Source of the DNA: Alloyangia pacifica
GTDB lineage: Bacteria > Pseudomonadota > Alphaproteobacteria > Rhodobacterales > Rhodobacteraceae
DNA length: 64,000 bases
Assembly: GCF_900116195.1 (NCBI RefSeq)
Contig: NZ_FOZW01000018.1
Location: 17,036-81,035, forward strand
Direction: 5' to 3'
The position numbers were made by a program, and so were the translations under genes. Of this stretch, positions 8,586 to 17,207 are shown piece after piece (the stretch's first letter is position 1; every line of letters starts with the position of its first letter). The notes beneath the pieces were generated by a model, which was not told the origin of the DNA, made no database searches, and worked only from the letters and a program-made list of their open reading frames with translations.

Positions 8586-8594
8586 GTCACCCGA

Positions 8595-9377
8595 ATGGAT
8601 GACATCGCCTTTTCTCCCCTGCCGCGCGACCGGACCGCGAGGCTGACCGCTCTGGTGCCGGAGCCGGGCTTCGGCGCGGCGCTTCTGGCCTCTATCCGCG
8701 ACGCGGCGGATATCGTGAATTTCGGGGCCTTCTACGTGTCGGACCTGAAGCGGCCGGAGCCGGTCCTGTCGATCTGGTCCGGCGAGATGAGCGACTACTG
8801 GTTCCGCCGCAACGCCCGCACGATCGCCTCGCACGACAGCCTGCGGCAGGACTTCTCGGAGCGCATCCGCCGCGCGCCGCAGGGCGCACTGGTGATCGAC
8901 CGCTGGCATCCCCCGGCGGACGACCCGCGCGCGGCGATCTACGCCCGCGACCAGGTGATCGAGCGGGTCTCGGTCGCCTCGCGGATCGGGCGCGGCGGCC
9001 TCGTGTCCTTTTACCTACGCGGCGTTCAGGCGGGCTGGCTGTCGGACACGGATCTGGCACGATTGCGGGACGTCCTGCCTTTGGCACACGAGCTGATCGG
9101 ACTTCGGCACCGCATCGTCGGCCCCCAACCGGAGCTGCCGGCGGAGCGCTCCTTCGCCGCGCTGCGGGCGGACAATGTCGGCGCTTTCGCGGGTCTCACC
9201 GCGCGCGAGGCCGAGATTTGCGATCTCGCCGCGCGCGGCATATCGGTCGAGGGTACGGCGCTCGACCTCGGCATCTCGCAGAACACCGTGCGCACGCTGC
9301 GCCGACGCGCCTACCGCCGTCTGCAGGTCGCGACCACGACGCAGCTGACGCGCCTGCTGTTCAGCGACCGCCGGTGA
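8595..9377 (+). CDS. LuxR-family transcriptional regulator
   Basis: 260 residues. The C-terminal LuxR helix-turn-helix runs from about 200 (LTAREAEICDLAARGIS) through LGISQNTVRTLRRRAYRRL. The N-terminal 190 residues do not resemble a receiver or an acyl-homoserine-lactone domain that I recognise and may be a small-molecule sensor. It is divergent from the reductive dehalogenase gene across 71 bp, so it is the best candidate regulator of rdhA, perhaps sensing the halogenated substrate. Its 3' end overlaps the converging CoA-transferase gene by 17 bp. Confidence 0.85.
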   Translation: MDDIAFSPLPRDRTARLTALVPEPGFGAALLASIRDAADIVNFGAFYVSDLKRPEPVLSIWSGEMSDYWFRRNARTIASHDSLRQDFSERIRRAPQGALVIDRWHPPADDPRAAIYARDQVIERVSVASRIGRGGLVSFYLRGVQAGWLSDTDLARLRDVLPLAHELIGLRHRIVGPQPELPAERSFAALRADNVGAFAGLTAREAEICDLAARGISVEGTALDLGISQNTVRTLRRRAYRRLQVATTTQLTRLLFSDRR

Positions 9378-10539
9378 CCTGACCCTCCCGCAGGGCGGCC
9401 AGCACCTCCTCGGTATGTTCTCCGAGGCGCGGTGCCGGCAGTCGCGCCGCACAGGGGGTCCGGCTGAGCTTGACCGGGAACCCCAGCATCCGCACCGTGC
9501 CCCGCTCGTCGCCATGCGGCACGTCGATGGCCATTTCCTGCGCCTGGATCTGTGGGTCCGCGAAGACCTCTTTCAGGGTCTGGATTTTGCCGGTCGGCAC
9601 GCCCGCGCGGTTGAGCCGGAGAATCCAGTTCTCGCGCGTATCGCTTGCCAGCGCCGCGTCGAGGATGCCGTGCAACTCGTCACGCCGGGCAAAGCGTTTG
9701 TCGTTGCTGTCGAAACGCGGATCCGACAGCAGGTCGGGCAGACCGATCTCGGCCAGCAACCGCCCCAGCACCTGGTCGTTCGACGGAGAAATCGCGATCT
9801 GCCCATCGGCGGTATTGTAGAGCCCGTAGGGCGCCACCAGCGGGTGATCGTTGCCGGTGCGCTGCGGGTTCTCGCCGGTGACGAAATGCTCCGAGGCGAG
9901 ATAAGCCATCATGCTCAGCACGCCGTTGACCATCGAGGTCTCCACCGCCTGCCCCACCCCATCGCGGTTGCGCCCGTGCAGCGCCGAGACGATGCCGAAG
10001 GCGGTGTAGAGCCCGGCCACGAGATCCGTCACCGGCTGCGCCGCGCGCAGCGGCGGCTCGCCTTCGGGGCCATTTACGCTCATGAAGCCGCTCATCGCCT
10101 GCGCGATGAAATCGAAGGCCGGCCGATCGGTGTAGGGGCCGGTCGAGCCAAAGCCGTTGACGCTGGCCACCACCAGCCGCGGGTTGATCTCTTCGAGCCG
10201 CTCGGGCGGAAAGCCCATGCGCCCCAGCACTCCGGGTCGGAAATTCTCGACCAGCACGTCGGCGGTTTCCAGCAAGCGCGCAAGGTCGGTGCGCCCCTCG
10301 TCGGAATAGAGGTCCAGCACCACCGACTTCTTGTTGCGGTTGAAGCCGGCGAAATACCACGAGAAACCGTTCTTGTGGTGGCCCTGCCCGCGCACCGGAT
10401 CGCCGCCGGGGCTCTCGATCTTGATCACCTCGGCGCCCATGTCGCCGAGCAGCATCGAGCAAAAGGGCCCCGAAAGGACGCGGGTCAGGTCGATGACGCG
10501 GATGCCGTCGAGCGGCGGTTTCAGCTCCGTGCCGCTCAT
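9361..10539 (-). CDS. CaiB/BaiF family (class III) CoA-transferase
   Basis: Moves CoA from a donor thioester to a free carboxylic acid in the cytoplasm. The 392 residues show the family start (GIRVIDLTRVLSGPF), the CoA-binding stretch GDMGAEVIKIESP, and the motif GPYTDRPAFDFIAQAMSG. It overlaps the upstream HMG-CoA-lyase-like gene by 4 bp (ATGA), implying translational coupling. A close functional parallel is mitochondrial SUGCT, a class III enzyme that activates glutarate or 3-hydroxy-3-methylglutarate with succinyl-CoA. With the lyase next door this pair could activate and cleave 3-hydroxy-3-methylglutarate or a relative; the substrate is inference. Confidence 0.9.
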   Translation of the reverse strand: MSGTELKPPLDGIRVIDLTRVLSGPFCSMLLGDMGAEVIKIESPGGDPVRGQGHHKNGFSWYFAGFNRNKKSVVLDLYSDEGRTDLARLLETADVLVENFRPGVLGRMGFPPERLEEINPRLVVASVNGFGSTGPYTDRPAFDFIAQAMSGFMSVNGPEGEPPLRAAQPVTDLVAGLYTAFGIVSALHGRNRDGVGQAVETSMVNGVLSMMAYLASEHFVTGENPQRTGNDHPLVAPYGLYNTADGQIAISPSNDQVLGRLLAEIGLPDLLSDPRFDSNDKRFARRDELHGILDAALASDTRENWILRLNRAGVPTGKIQTLKEVFADPQIQAQEMAIDVPHGDERGTVRMLGFPVKLSRTPCAARLPAPRLGEHTEEVLAALREGQVTGGR

Positions 10540-11501
10540 GCGCGGCTTCCGCTCGACGAGCGGACCTCGTCGCGGCGATACTGCCGCAGGCGCGGACCGG
10601 CCTTCATCACCTGCCCCGGCAGCTTCTGCCCGAGCGCCGCCTCGGTGCGCCGCGCGACCTCGATCAGCGCGTCCAGATCAATGCCGGTCTCGACCCCGCT
10701 TTCATGCAGCATGTAGACCAGATCCTCGGTGCAGGCATTGCCGGTCGCGCCGGGCGCGAAGGGGCAACCGCCGATCCCGGCGACGCTGGCCTCGTAGCGG
10801 GTGATCCCCTCGAGGAGCCCGGCATAGGCGCAGGCGAGGCCCACCCCCCGGGTGTTGTGGAAATGCAGCGCGACATCGGCCTGCGGCACCTCGGCGGCCA
10901 GCGCCCGGCAGCGCTCCTGCACCAGCCGCGGCGTCGCCATGCCGGTGGTGTCGCCGAGCGTGATCTTGGTGATGCCGCTGCCCGCGTAGGCCTTGGCCAC
11001 ATCGAGGATGTCCGTCACCGGCACGTCGCCCTCGAAGGGGCAGCCGAAGGCGGTGGCGATGGCGCCATAGACGGCAATCCCGGCCTCCTCTCCCATCCTT
11101 GCGATCTCGGCCGCGGCGGCCAGCGAGACCTCCCGGGAGCAGTTCACATTGGCCTGGTTGTGGCTCTCGGAGGCGGAAAGAAAGACCACCATCGCGTCCA
11201 CCCCGGCCTCGATGGCGCGCGCCGCGCCGCGGGCGTTGGGCACCAGCGCGGTCAGCTCGGCACCGCGGCTGCGGTCGATGGCCGCCATGACCTCGGCGGC
11301 ATCGGCCATGTTGGGCACGGCGCGCGGCGCGACGAAGGAGGTGACCTCGAGCTGCGGCACTCCCGCCGCGATCAGCCCGTTGATCATCTCGATCTTCACG
11401 TCGGTGGACACCGGCACCGGCCAGGCCTGCAGCCCGTCGCGGGGGCCCACGTCCACGATCCGCACTCTTTCGGGGAATCCCTCCAGCGTGACCTGCGTCA
11501 T
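10536..11501 (-). CDS. Hydroxymethylglutaryl-CoA lyase family protein
   Basis: A 321-residue TIM-barrel lyase of the HMGL-like family, cleaving a 3-hydroxy-3-methyl acyl-CoA into acetyl-CoA and a keto acid. The N-terminus reads VDVGPRDGLQ (metal and substrate residues), HFHNTRG gives metal-binding histidines, and GIGGCPFAPGATGN carries the catalytic Cys near residue 246, equivalent to Cys266 of human HMG-CoA lyase. ATG 11501 is preceded by GGAGGAGGG. It is the first gene of a two-gene operon with the CoA-transferase, divergent from gntR-tctCBA. HMG-CoA is the default substrate; citramalyl-CoA-type substrates are possible. Confidence 0.9.
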   Translation of the reverse strand: MTQVTLEGFPERVRIVDVGPRDGLQAWPVPVSTDVKIEMINGLIAAGVPQLEVTSFVAPRAVPNMADAAEVMAAIDRSRGAELTALVPNARGAARAIEAGVDAMVVFLSASESHNQANVNCSREVSLAAAAEIARMGEEAGIAVYGAIATAFGCPFEGDVPVTDILDVAKAYAGSGITKITLGDTTGMATPRLVQERCRALAAEVPQADVALHFHNTRGVGLACAYAGLLEGITRYEASVAGIGGCPFAPGATGNACTEDLVYMLHESGVETGIDLDALIEVARRTEAALGQKLPGQVMKAGPRLRQYRRDEVRSSSGSRA

Positions 11502-11539
11502 AAGCCCTCCTCCAAAAGCTGTTGATGTGGTCTACCGCC

Positions 11540-11551
11540 GTGGTATACCAC
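11540..11551. promoter_or_regulatory. GntR/FadR-type palindromic operator
   Basis: GTGGTATACCAC is a perfect 12-bp palindrome that fits the FadR-type core TGGT-N2-ACCA. A related imperfect half, GTGGTCTACC, lies 13 bp upstream at 11527-11536. The site is midway between the HMGL-like gene (start 11501) and gntR (start 11578), so one regulator can control both directions. Confidence 0.75.
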
Positions 11552-11577
11552 TCGCACAGGGAGGGTCAATCCAGACC

Positions 11578-12297
11578 ATGAACACGGACAGGGCGGCGGA
11601 TAACGCGGCATTGCCGCAGGCGGAGCGCGCGTTGCAGGACATCCGGAAGGATATCCTGTCGATGGCCTTTGCGCCCGGCGAACCTGTCTCGGAACGCGCC
11701 CTGCAGGACCGCTATGGCATGTCGCGGACGCCGATCCGCGCGGCCTTGGCAGCGCTGACCGCCGAGGGGCTGGTCGACCGCGATCCGCGCGGCGGCTACG
11801 TCATCGCCCCCATCGACCTGCAGGAGATCCGCGACCTCTTCGAATTCCGCGAGGAGCTGGAGGACACAGCGGTGCGCCTTGCCTGCGTCCGCGCCCGCCC
11901 CGAGGCGCTGGCGGCGCTGCGCGCCACGGTCGACCGCGGGCGCACCGATTTCCGGGTCGAGGACTGGCTCGCATCGGGGCTCGACGTGCACGTCGAGCTG
12001 GCGGCGCTCTCCGGCAACCCGTTCCTGCGCGACGCGGTGCGCACCGTGGTGGGGCGGGCGCTGCGCCTGCGCTGGCTGCTGGCCAGCGATGCTGCGCAGC
12101 GAGAGGCGGCCTGGCAGGAACATACCGAAATCCTCGATCTCGTCGCCGCCGGCGACGCGGACGAGGCGGCCCGAAAGGTCCGGTTGCACACCCGCGCGGT
12201 GCGTGACCAGATCCTCGAGGCCGTGGAAGGCGCGCGCCGGTTTCTCGGCACGCGCGGTGTCGTCGACCACAAGAGGAGTGACGGCGACACGCAATGA
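11578..12297 (+). CDS. GntR-family (FCD) regulator of TTT system 1
   Basis: 239 residues: an N-terminal winged helix (ERALQDRYGMSRTPIRAALAAL, about 40-65) and a C-terminal all-helical FCD ligand domain with histidines in DVHVEL, QEHTEIL and RLHTRAV positioned as metal/carboxylate ligands. FCD regulators usually sense organic acids. ATG 11578 was chosen because the upstream in-frame extension crosses the palindromic operator and the lyase promoter. It is followed after 64 bp by tctC and probably controls tctCBA and the divergent lyase/CoA-transferase pair. Confidence 0.88.
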   Translation: MNTDRAADNAALPQAERALQDIRKDILSMAFAPGEPVSERALQDRYGMSRTPIRAALAALTAEGLVDRDPRGGYVIAPIDLQEIRDLFEFREELEDTAVRLACVRARPEALAALRATVDRGRTDFRVEDWLASGLDVHVELAALSGNPFLRDAVRTVVGRALRLRWLLASDAAQREAAWQEHTEILDLVAAGDADEAARKVRLHTRAVRDQILEAVEGARRFLGTRGVVDHKRSDGDTQ

Positions 12298-12361
12298 CGC
12301 CCCGGGGAGGGAGACCCCGGGAACAGGGGCCCATCGGGCCACAGGACAAAAGGGAGGAACC

Positions 12362-13339
12362 ATGTCCTACATGCGCAAATTCATCACCGGGGCAATGCTC
12401 GCCGCCGGTCTGACCGGCGTCAGCGCCGTCACCGCCAGCGCGGCGGAATGCATCGCTCCGGCCGATCCCGGTGGCGGCTGGGATTTCACCTGCCGCACCG
12501 TCGGCCGCCTGCTGACCGAGCTGGGCCTCGAAGAGAGCTCGGTGCAGGTTACCAACATGCCCGGCGGTGTCGGCGCGGTGGCCTTTGCCAACGTCGCGGG
12601 CAAGCGCGCCTCCGAAGGCGACCTGCTGGTCGCGACCTCGACCGTGGGCGTGACGCAGATCGCGCAGGGCAAGTACCCGGGCGGCGTCGACGTGATGCGC
12701 TGGGTCGGCATGCTGGGCACCGATGTGGGTGTCATCGTGGTGCCGGCTGACTCCGACTACGAGACCGTCGGCGACCTGCTCGACGCGCTCAAGGCCGATC
12801 CGACCTCGGTGCCGGTGGCGGGCTCCTCGGGCGCGGGTGGCTGGGACCATATCCGCCTGCTGATGCTGGCCGACGCCGCGGGCATGGAAGGCGATGACTA
12901 CAAGGCGATCCGCTGGGTGCAGTTCGACGGCGGCAGCCCCGCCGTGACGCAGATGCTCGGCGGCCAGGTCGGCGCGGTGTCGACCGACCTCGGCGAAATC
13001 GCAGGCTTCGTGGAATCGGGCGACATCAAGATCCTCGCAGCGCTGTCGGACGAGCCGATCCCGGCCTTCCCCGACGCGCCCACCGCCAAGTCGCAGGGCT
13101 TTGACGTGACCGGCTACAACTGGCGCGGCTTCTACACCGGCGGCGATGTCTCGGACGAGGATTACCAGGCCTGGGTCGACGAGCTGAAGTCGCTCTTCGA
13201 CACGCCGGAGTGGAAGGAAGCGGCCGAGGGCAACGGGCTGATCACCGTCTGGCGCGGCGGCGAGGAGTTCGAGGCCTACGTCGCCGACCAGGCCAAGCAG
13301 ATGGAAGAAATCTCGCGCAGCATCGGTGTCATCCAATGA
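12362..13339 (+). CDS. tctC: TTT transporter substrate-binding protein TctC (system 1)
   Basis: A 325-residue periplasmic binding protein with an N-terminal signal peptide ending near SASAAE. The mature start reads CIAPADPGGGWDFTCR, the pattern of the classical tricarboxylate-binding TctC branch; the same pattern occurs in system 4 (61015-61986) but not in systems 2 and 3. It captures a carboxylate and delivers it to TctAB. ATG 12362 follows GGGAGG. The gene overlaps tctB by 4 bp. Linked to the CoA-transferase and HMGL-like genes, its ligand may be a branched hydroxy-dicarboxylate. Confidence 0.93.
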   Translation: MSYMRKFITGAMLAAGLTGVSAVTASAAECIAPADPGGGWDFTCRTVGRLLTELGLEESSVQVTNMPGGVGAVAFANVAGKRASEGDLLVATSTVGVTQIAQGKYPGGVDVMRWVGMLGTDVGVIVVPADSDYETVGDLLDALKADPTSVPVAGSSGAGGWDHIRLLMLADAAGMEGDDYKAIRWVQFDGGSPAVTQMLGGQVGAVSTDLGEIAGFVESGDIKILAALSDEPIPAFPDAPTAKSQGFDVTGYNWRGFYTGGDVSDEDYQAWVDELKSLFDTPEWKEAAEGNGLITVWRGGEEFEAYVADQAKQMEEISRSIGVIQ

Positions 13340-13767
13340 TCGACCGCATCGTCGGGGCCGTGGTCTTCATGATCTCGGTCTCGGCCTTCTGGGTCGCGCG
13401 CGGATACGAGGCGGGTTTCGGGGATCCCCTGGGCCCCGCCGTGTTTCCGCAGATGGTCGCCGGAGGGGCGGCCATCCTCAGCCTCGGGCTGATGCTGCGC
13501 CCCGACCCCGATCCCAAGGCCCAGTCCCGACCCGCGATGACCCGGCAGATCGCCACGCTCGCCGTGCTGGTCGGCTACGTGCTGCTGCTCGAACCGCTGG
13601 GCTTCCCGCTGTCGACCACGCTCGGCACCGCCTGCCTGGCGCTGCTGTTCGGTGCCGGCCCCGCGAAGGCGGGGGTCACCGGGCTGGCGGTCGGCCTGTC
13701 GCTCTTCGTGATCTTCGACACCGTGCTGGGGCTGCCACTGCCCTTCGCTCCCGCGCTCTTCGGCTAA
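13336..13767 (+). CDS. tctB: TTT transporter small membrane subunit TctB (system 1)
   Basis: A 143-residue, strongly hydrophobic four-helix membrane protein. It opens with MIDRIVGAVVFMISVSAFWVA and carries the typical GPAVFPQMVAG segment after the first helix. TctB proteins are poorly conserved, so assignment rests on size, topology and position between tctC and tctA. The start overlaps the tctC stop (ATGA); the upstream extension lies within tctC. Confidence 0.9.
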   Translation: MIDRIVGAVVFMISVSAFWVARGYEAGFGDPLGPAVFPQMVAGGAAILSLGLMLRPDPDPKAQSRPAMTRQIATLAVLVGYVLLLEPLGFPLSTTLGTACLALLFGAGPAKAGVTGLAVGLSLFVIFDTVLGLPLPFAPALFG

Positions 13768-13776
13768 CGAGACCTC

Positions 13777-15279
13777 ATGGATATCCTGACCTCCCTCATC
13801 GGCGGCTTTGCCGTCGCCGTGACGCCGCTCAACCTCGCGCTGGCGGTCTTCGGCTGCTTTGCCGGAACGCTGATCGGCGCGCTGCCCGGGCTCGGCCCGG
13901 TCAACGGCGTGGCGATCCTGATCCCCGTCGCCTTCGCCATGAAGCTCGAGCCCGGCTCGGCACTGATCATGCTGTCCTGCATCTACTATGGCTGCATGTA
14001 CGGCGGTCGGATCAGTTCGATCATGCTCAACATCCCCGGCGACGAGCCCGCGATCATGACCACGCTCGACGGCTACCCGATGGCCCGCAGGGGCCAGGCG
14101 GCCAAGGCGCTCGGCATCTCGGCGGTGGCTTCCTTTACCGGCGCCACCTTCGCCACGCTGGGGCTGACCTTCTTTGCGCCGCTGCTGGCCAAGGCGGCGA
14201 TCCACTTCGGCCCGGCGGATTACTTCGCGCTCTATGTCATGGCCTTCGCCACCATCGGGGGGGTCACCGGGGTGAACCCGTTCAAGACGCTGCTCGCGGC
14301 GATGCTCGGGCTGCTGCTGGCCAGCGTCGGGCTCGATCCGGGCACCGGCACCGCGCGCTTCACCTTCGGCTCGTTCCACCTCTACGACGGGTTCGATCCC
14401 ATCGTCGCCATCGTCGGCCTCTTCGCGGTGAGCGAGATCATCATGTATTTCGAGAGCCACGCCACCTCGGGCGCGGGACCGGCCAAGCTCGGCCGCGCCC
14501 TGCCCCGGCTACGCGAGGTCTTCGAGGGCTTCCCCGCCGCCCTGCGCGGCTCGGTGATCGGCTTCATCTGCGGCGTGCTGCCGGGGGCGGGCGCCTCGCT
14601 CGGTGCCTTCGTCTCCTACAGCACGGAAAAGCAGATCAGCGACAAGAAGGGCACCTTCGGCACCGGCGACCCGCGCGGCATCGCGGCGCCGGAAGCGGGC
14701 AACAACGCTGCCTCGGGCGGCGCGCTGATCCCGATGCTGACGCTGGGTGTGCCCGGATCGGGCACCACGGCGGTGATGCTGGCGCTGCTGGTCTCGCTGA
14801 ACATCCAGCCCGGCCCGCTGCTCTTCGAGCGCCAGCCGGACATCGTCTGGGGTCTCATCGCGGCGCTCTATCTGGCCAACGTGGTGTTGCTGCTGCTCAA
14901 CGTGCCGATGGTCGGGCTGTTCACCCGCCTGCTGTCGCTGCCGCAATGGCTGCTGATGCCCGTCGTGGTGATGGTCAGCTTCATCGGCATCTACTCGATC
15001 AGCCATTCGACCTTCGATCTCTTCGTGATGATCGGCTTCGGCCTGCTCGGCTACGCCCTGCGCAAGCTCGAGATCTCGCTGGTGCCGGTGGTGCTGGGGC
15101 TGCTGCTCGGCGCCGACATGGAGAATAACCTGCGCCGCGCGCTGTCAATCTCCGGAGGGGATTTTGGCATCCTGCTGCAGAGTCCCATCGCGCTGGTCAT
15201 CTACGGCTTCACCGCGCTGATGCTGATGTTCTCCTTCGGCATCGCCATGCGTCGGCGGCCCGATCCGCTGGAGGGCTGA
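13777..15279 (+). CDS. tctA: TTT transporter large membrane subunit TctA (system 1)
   Basis: A 500-residue multi-pass permease, the sodium/proton-driven core of the TTT importer. Signatures: GALPGLGPVNGVAILIP near residue 45; YYGCMYGGRISSIMLNIPGDEPA near 70-90; and the inverted-repeat partner region LPGAGASLGAFVSY with PEAGNNAASGGALIPML about residues 268-325. The NIPGDEPA signature matches system 4 and differs from the PGTPASA/PGTASSA form of systems 2 and 3. It is the last gene of gntR-tctCBA and is followed by a strong hairpin. Confidence 0.95.
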   Translation: MDILTSLIGGFAVAVTPLNLALAVFGCFAGTLIGALPGLGPVNGVAILIPVAFAMKLEPGSALIMLSCIYYGCMYGGRISSIMLNIPGDEPAIMTTLDGYPMARRGQAAKALGISAVASFTGATFATLGLTFFAPLLAKAAIHFGPADYFALYVMAFATIGGVTGVNPFKTLLAAMLGLLLASVGLDPGTGTARFTFGSFHLYDGFDPIVAIVGLFAVSEIIMYFESHATSGAGPAKLGRALPRLREVFEGFPAALRGSVIGFICGVLPGAGASLGAFVSYSTEKQISDKKGTFGTGDPRGIAAPEAGNNAASGGALIPMLTLGVPGSGTTAVMLALLVSLNIQPGPLLFERQPDIVWGLIAALYLANVVLLLLNVPMVGLFTRLLSLPQWLLMPVVVMVSFIGIYSISHSTFDLFVMIGFGLLGYALRKLEISLVPVVLGLLLGADMENNLRRALSISGGDFGILLQSPIALVIYGFTALMLMFSFGIAMRRRPDPLEG

Positions 15280-15286
15280 GATGGGA

Positions 15287-15320
15287 GCGCCGGGCGGATC
15301 GGTCACGATCCGCCCGGCGC
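15287..15320. terminator. Bidirectional terminator-like hairpin between convergent operons
   Basis: The stem GCGCCGGGCGGATCG (15287-15301) is perfectly complementary to 15306-15320 with a GTCA loop: 15 bp, GC-rich. It lies in the 66-bp gap between tctA (ending 15279) and dctM (ending 15346 from the other side). It lacks a T-run, as is common in high-GC alphaproteobacteria. Confidence 0.65.
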
Positions 15321-15345
15321 CCTCGTCGAAGGCGGGCCCCCGAGG

Positions 15346-16638
15346 CTACATCGAGTTCGGCAGGAACAGCACCAGCCCCGGCACAAGGATCAGGATCGCC
15401 AGCCGCAAGAGATCCACCAGCACGAAGGGCAGCACCCCGCGAAAGATCGTGCCGAGGCCCACGTGCCGCGCGATGCTGTTGATGACGAAGACGTTCATGC
15501 CGATCGGCGGGGTGATCAGCCCCAGCTCCACGGTCATCACGATGATGATCCCGAACCAGATCGGATCGAAGCCGAGTTGGGTGATCACCGGGAAGACGAT
15601 GGGCACCATCAGGATGATCATCGCCATGGCGTCGAGGAAACAGCCCAGCACGACGAAGAGCACCATGATCAGCACCAGCGTGCCGTAGCGCCCCAACCCC
15701 AGCTCGATCAGCATCCGCGTCATGTTCTGCGGCACCTGCGTCACCGCGAGAAAGTAGCCGAAGAGGATCGCCCCGATCAGGATCGTGTAGATCGCCACCG
15801 AAGTGCGCAGCGCGCCGACGAGACAGTCGAGCAGCGAGGCTGCTCCCAGCCGTCCGCGCGCGAGGCCGATGACCGCCGTCAGCACCGCGCCCACCGCCGC
15901 CGCCTCGGTCGCGGTGGCGATGCCGAGGTAGATCGACAGGATCACCGCGATGAACAGCAACGCCACCGCCCAGACGTCGCGCAGCGCCCGCAGCGCCTCG
16001 CGCAGCTCGAAGGGCGCGCCGGCGGGCAGGTACGGGCCGTAGCGCAGCCGCACCGTGAGCATGTACATCAGCACCGCCAGCAGCCCCGGCACGATGCCCG
16101 CGATGAACAGGCTGCCGATGTCCTGTTCGGTGATGTAGCCGTAGACCGCCAGCACCACCGAGGGCGGGATGAGGATGCCCAGCGTGCCGCCCGCGGCGAT
16201 CACCCCGGTGGCGACGTCGTCGCCGTAGCCCGCGCGCTTCATTTCCGGATAGGCGATGTCGGTCATCGTGGCCGCGGTCGCCACCGACGAGCCGCAGATC
16301 GCCGCGAAACCCGCGCAGGCCCCCACCGTCGCGATCCCCAGCCCGCCGCGGAACGAGCCGAGCGTGGCATTGGCTGCGCGGAAGAGCTCTCGGCTCATGC
16401 CCGAGCGGGTGGCGAGCACCCCCATCAGCACGAAGAACGGGATCAGCGTCAGGTTGAAGTCGGTCACCGTGCGCAGCGGCGAGGTGGCCAACAGGTTCAG
16501 CGCCGGTTTCAGCCCGGTCACCATGCCGAAGCCGCCGACCCCGACGATGCCCATGGCGATGCCGATCGGCACGCGGATCAGCATCAGCAGGAACAGGATG
16601 ACAAAGCCGCCCGCCGCGATCAGGTCGCGTTCACTCAT
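15346..16638 (-). CDS. dctM: TRAP transporter large permease DctM
   Basis: 430 residues with about 12 membrane segments, the transport-driving subunit of a TRAP importer. Family landmarks include LIPFFVLMGVLA, AGFAAICGSSVATAATM and GGTLGILIPPSVVLAVYG in the first half, with the pseudo-symmetric TVELGLITPPIGMNVFVIN in the second half. It overlaps dctQ by 8 bp. It is the last gene of the ligase-hydratase-SDR-dctPQM operon. Confidence 0.95.
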   Translation of the reverse strand: MSERDLIAAGGFVILFLLMLIRVPIGIAMGIVGVGGFGMVTGLKPALNLLATSPLRTVTDFNLTLIPFFVLMGVLATRSGMSRELFRAANATLGSFRGGLGIATVGACAGFAAICGSSVATAATMTDIAYPEMKRAGYGDDVATGVIAAGGTLGILIPPSVVLAVYGYITEQDIGSLFIAGIVPGLLAVLMYMLTVRLRYGPYLPAGAPFELREALRALRDVWAVALLFIAVILSIYLGIATATEAAAVGAVLTAVIGLARGRLGAASLLDCLVGALRTSVAIYTILIGAILFGYFLAVTQVPQNMTRMLIELGLGRYGTLVLIMVLFVVLGCFLDAMAMIILMVPIVFPVITQLGFDPIWFGIIIVMTVELGLITPPIGMNVFVINSIARHVGLGTIFRGVLPFVLVDLLRLAILILVPGLVLFLPNSM

Positions 16639-17191
16639 TCTTTTCTACCTTTGGATGGCCCATGTCGGGCCCGTCTTCCTCGGGGGGCACCTCGTGGCCT
16701 TCCAGCCCTTCGCCAAAGCGCCAAATCCGCCAGAGCCGCAGCGCCGTGGTGAAGAGCGCCGCGATCAACCCCAGCAGGATCGCGGCAAGGAAGGGCCAGT
16801 GCGGCAGGCGCAAATCCATGGTCACCTCGCCGCCCGAGAGCTGCGAGAGCACCCGCGCCCCCATTTTCCAGACCAGCAGGCCGGTGAAGCCCAGCAGGAT
16901 CGCCCAGGCCACAAGATCCAGCCAGCGCCGCAGCGCCGGAGAGACCGCCTGCGCCAGTATGTCGACCTTGATGTGGCTGCCGCGGTAGCCGAGCGAGGCA
17001 AAGCCCCAGATCACCGCGATGGCCAGCGTCAGCCGCGAGATGTCAAATGAATCCGGCAGCGGCGCGGCAAAGAGATACCGCCCCACCGCCGAGACGAAGA
17101 TCAGCAGCGTGACCAGCCCGAGCATCACCGCGGCGGTTCTCTCCACCCACAGGATCACCCGGTCCGCCGCAGTGTGACGTTGGCCCGTCAT
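16631..17191 (-). CDS. dctQ: TRAP transporter small permease DctQ
   Basis: 186 residues with four hydrophobic helices. It carries the DctQ-type stretch GYRGSHIKVDILA and ends in a charged cytoplasmic tail. It partners DctM, with which it overlaps. ATG 17191 is preferred over an upstream in-frame TTG at 17203; neither has a strong ribosome site, fitting translational dependence on the upstream dctP message. Confidence 0.9.
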   Translation of the reverse strand: MTGQRHTAADRVILWVERTAAVMLGLVTLLIFVSAVGRYLFAAPLPDSFDISRLTLAIAVIWGFASLGYRGSHIKVDILAQAVSPALRRWLDLVAWAILLGFTGLLVWKMGARVLSQLSGGEVTMDLRLPHWPFLAAILLGLIAALFTTALRLWRIWRFGEGLEGHEVPPEEDGPDMGHPKVEKNE

Positions 17192-17207
17192 GGCGCCTCG
17201 CAAGTTG

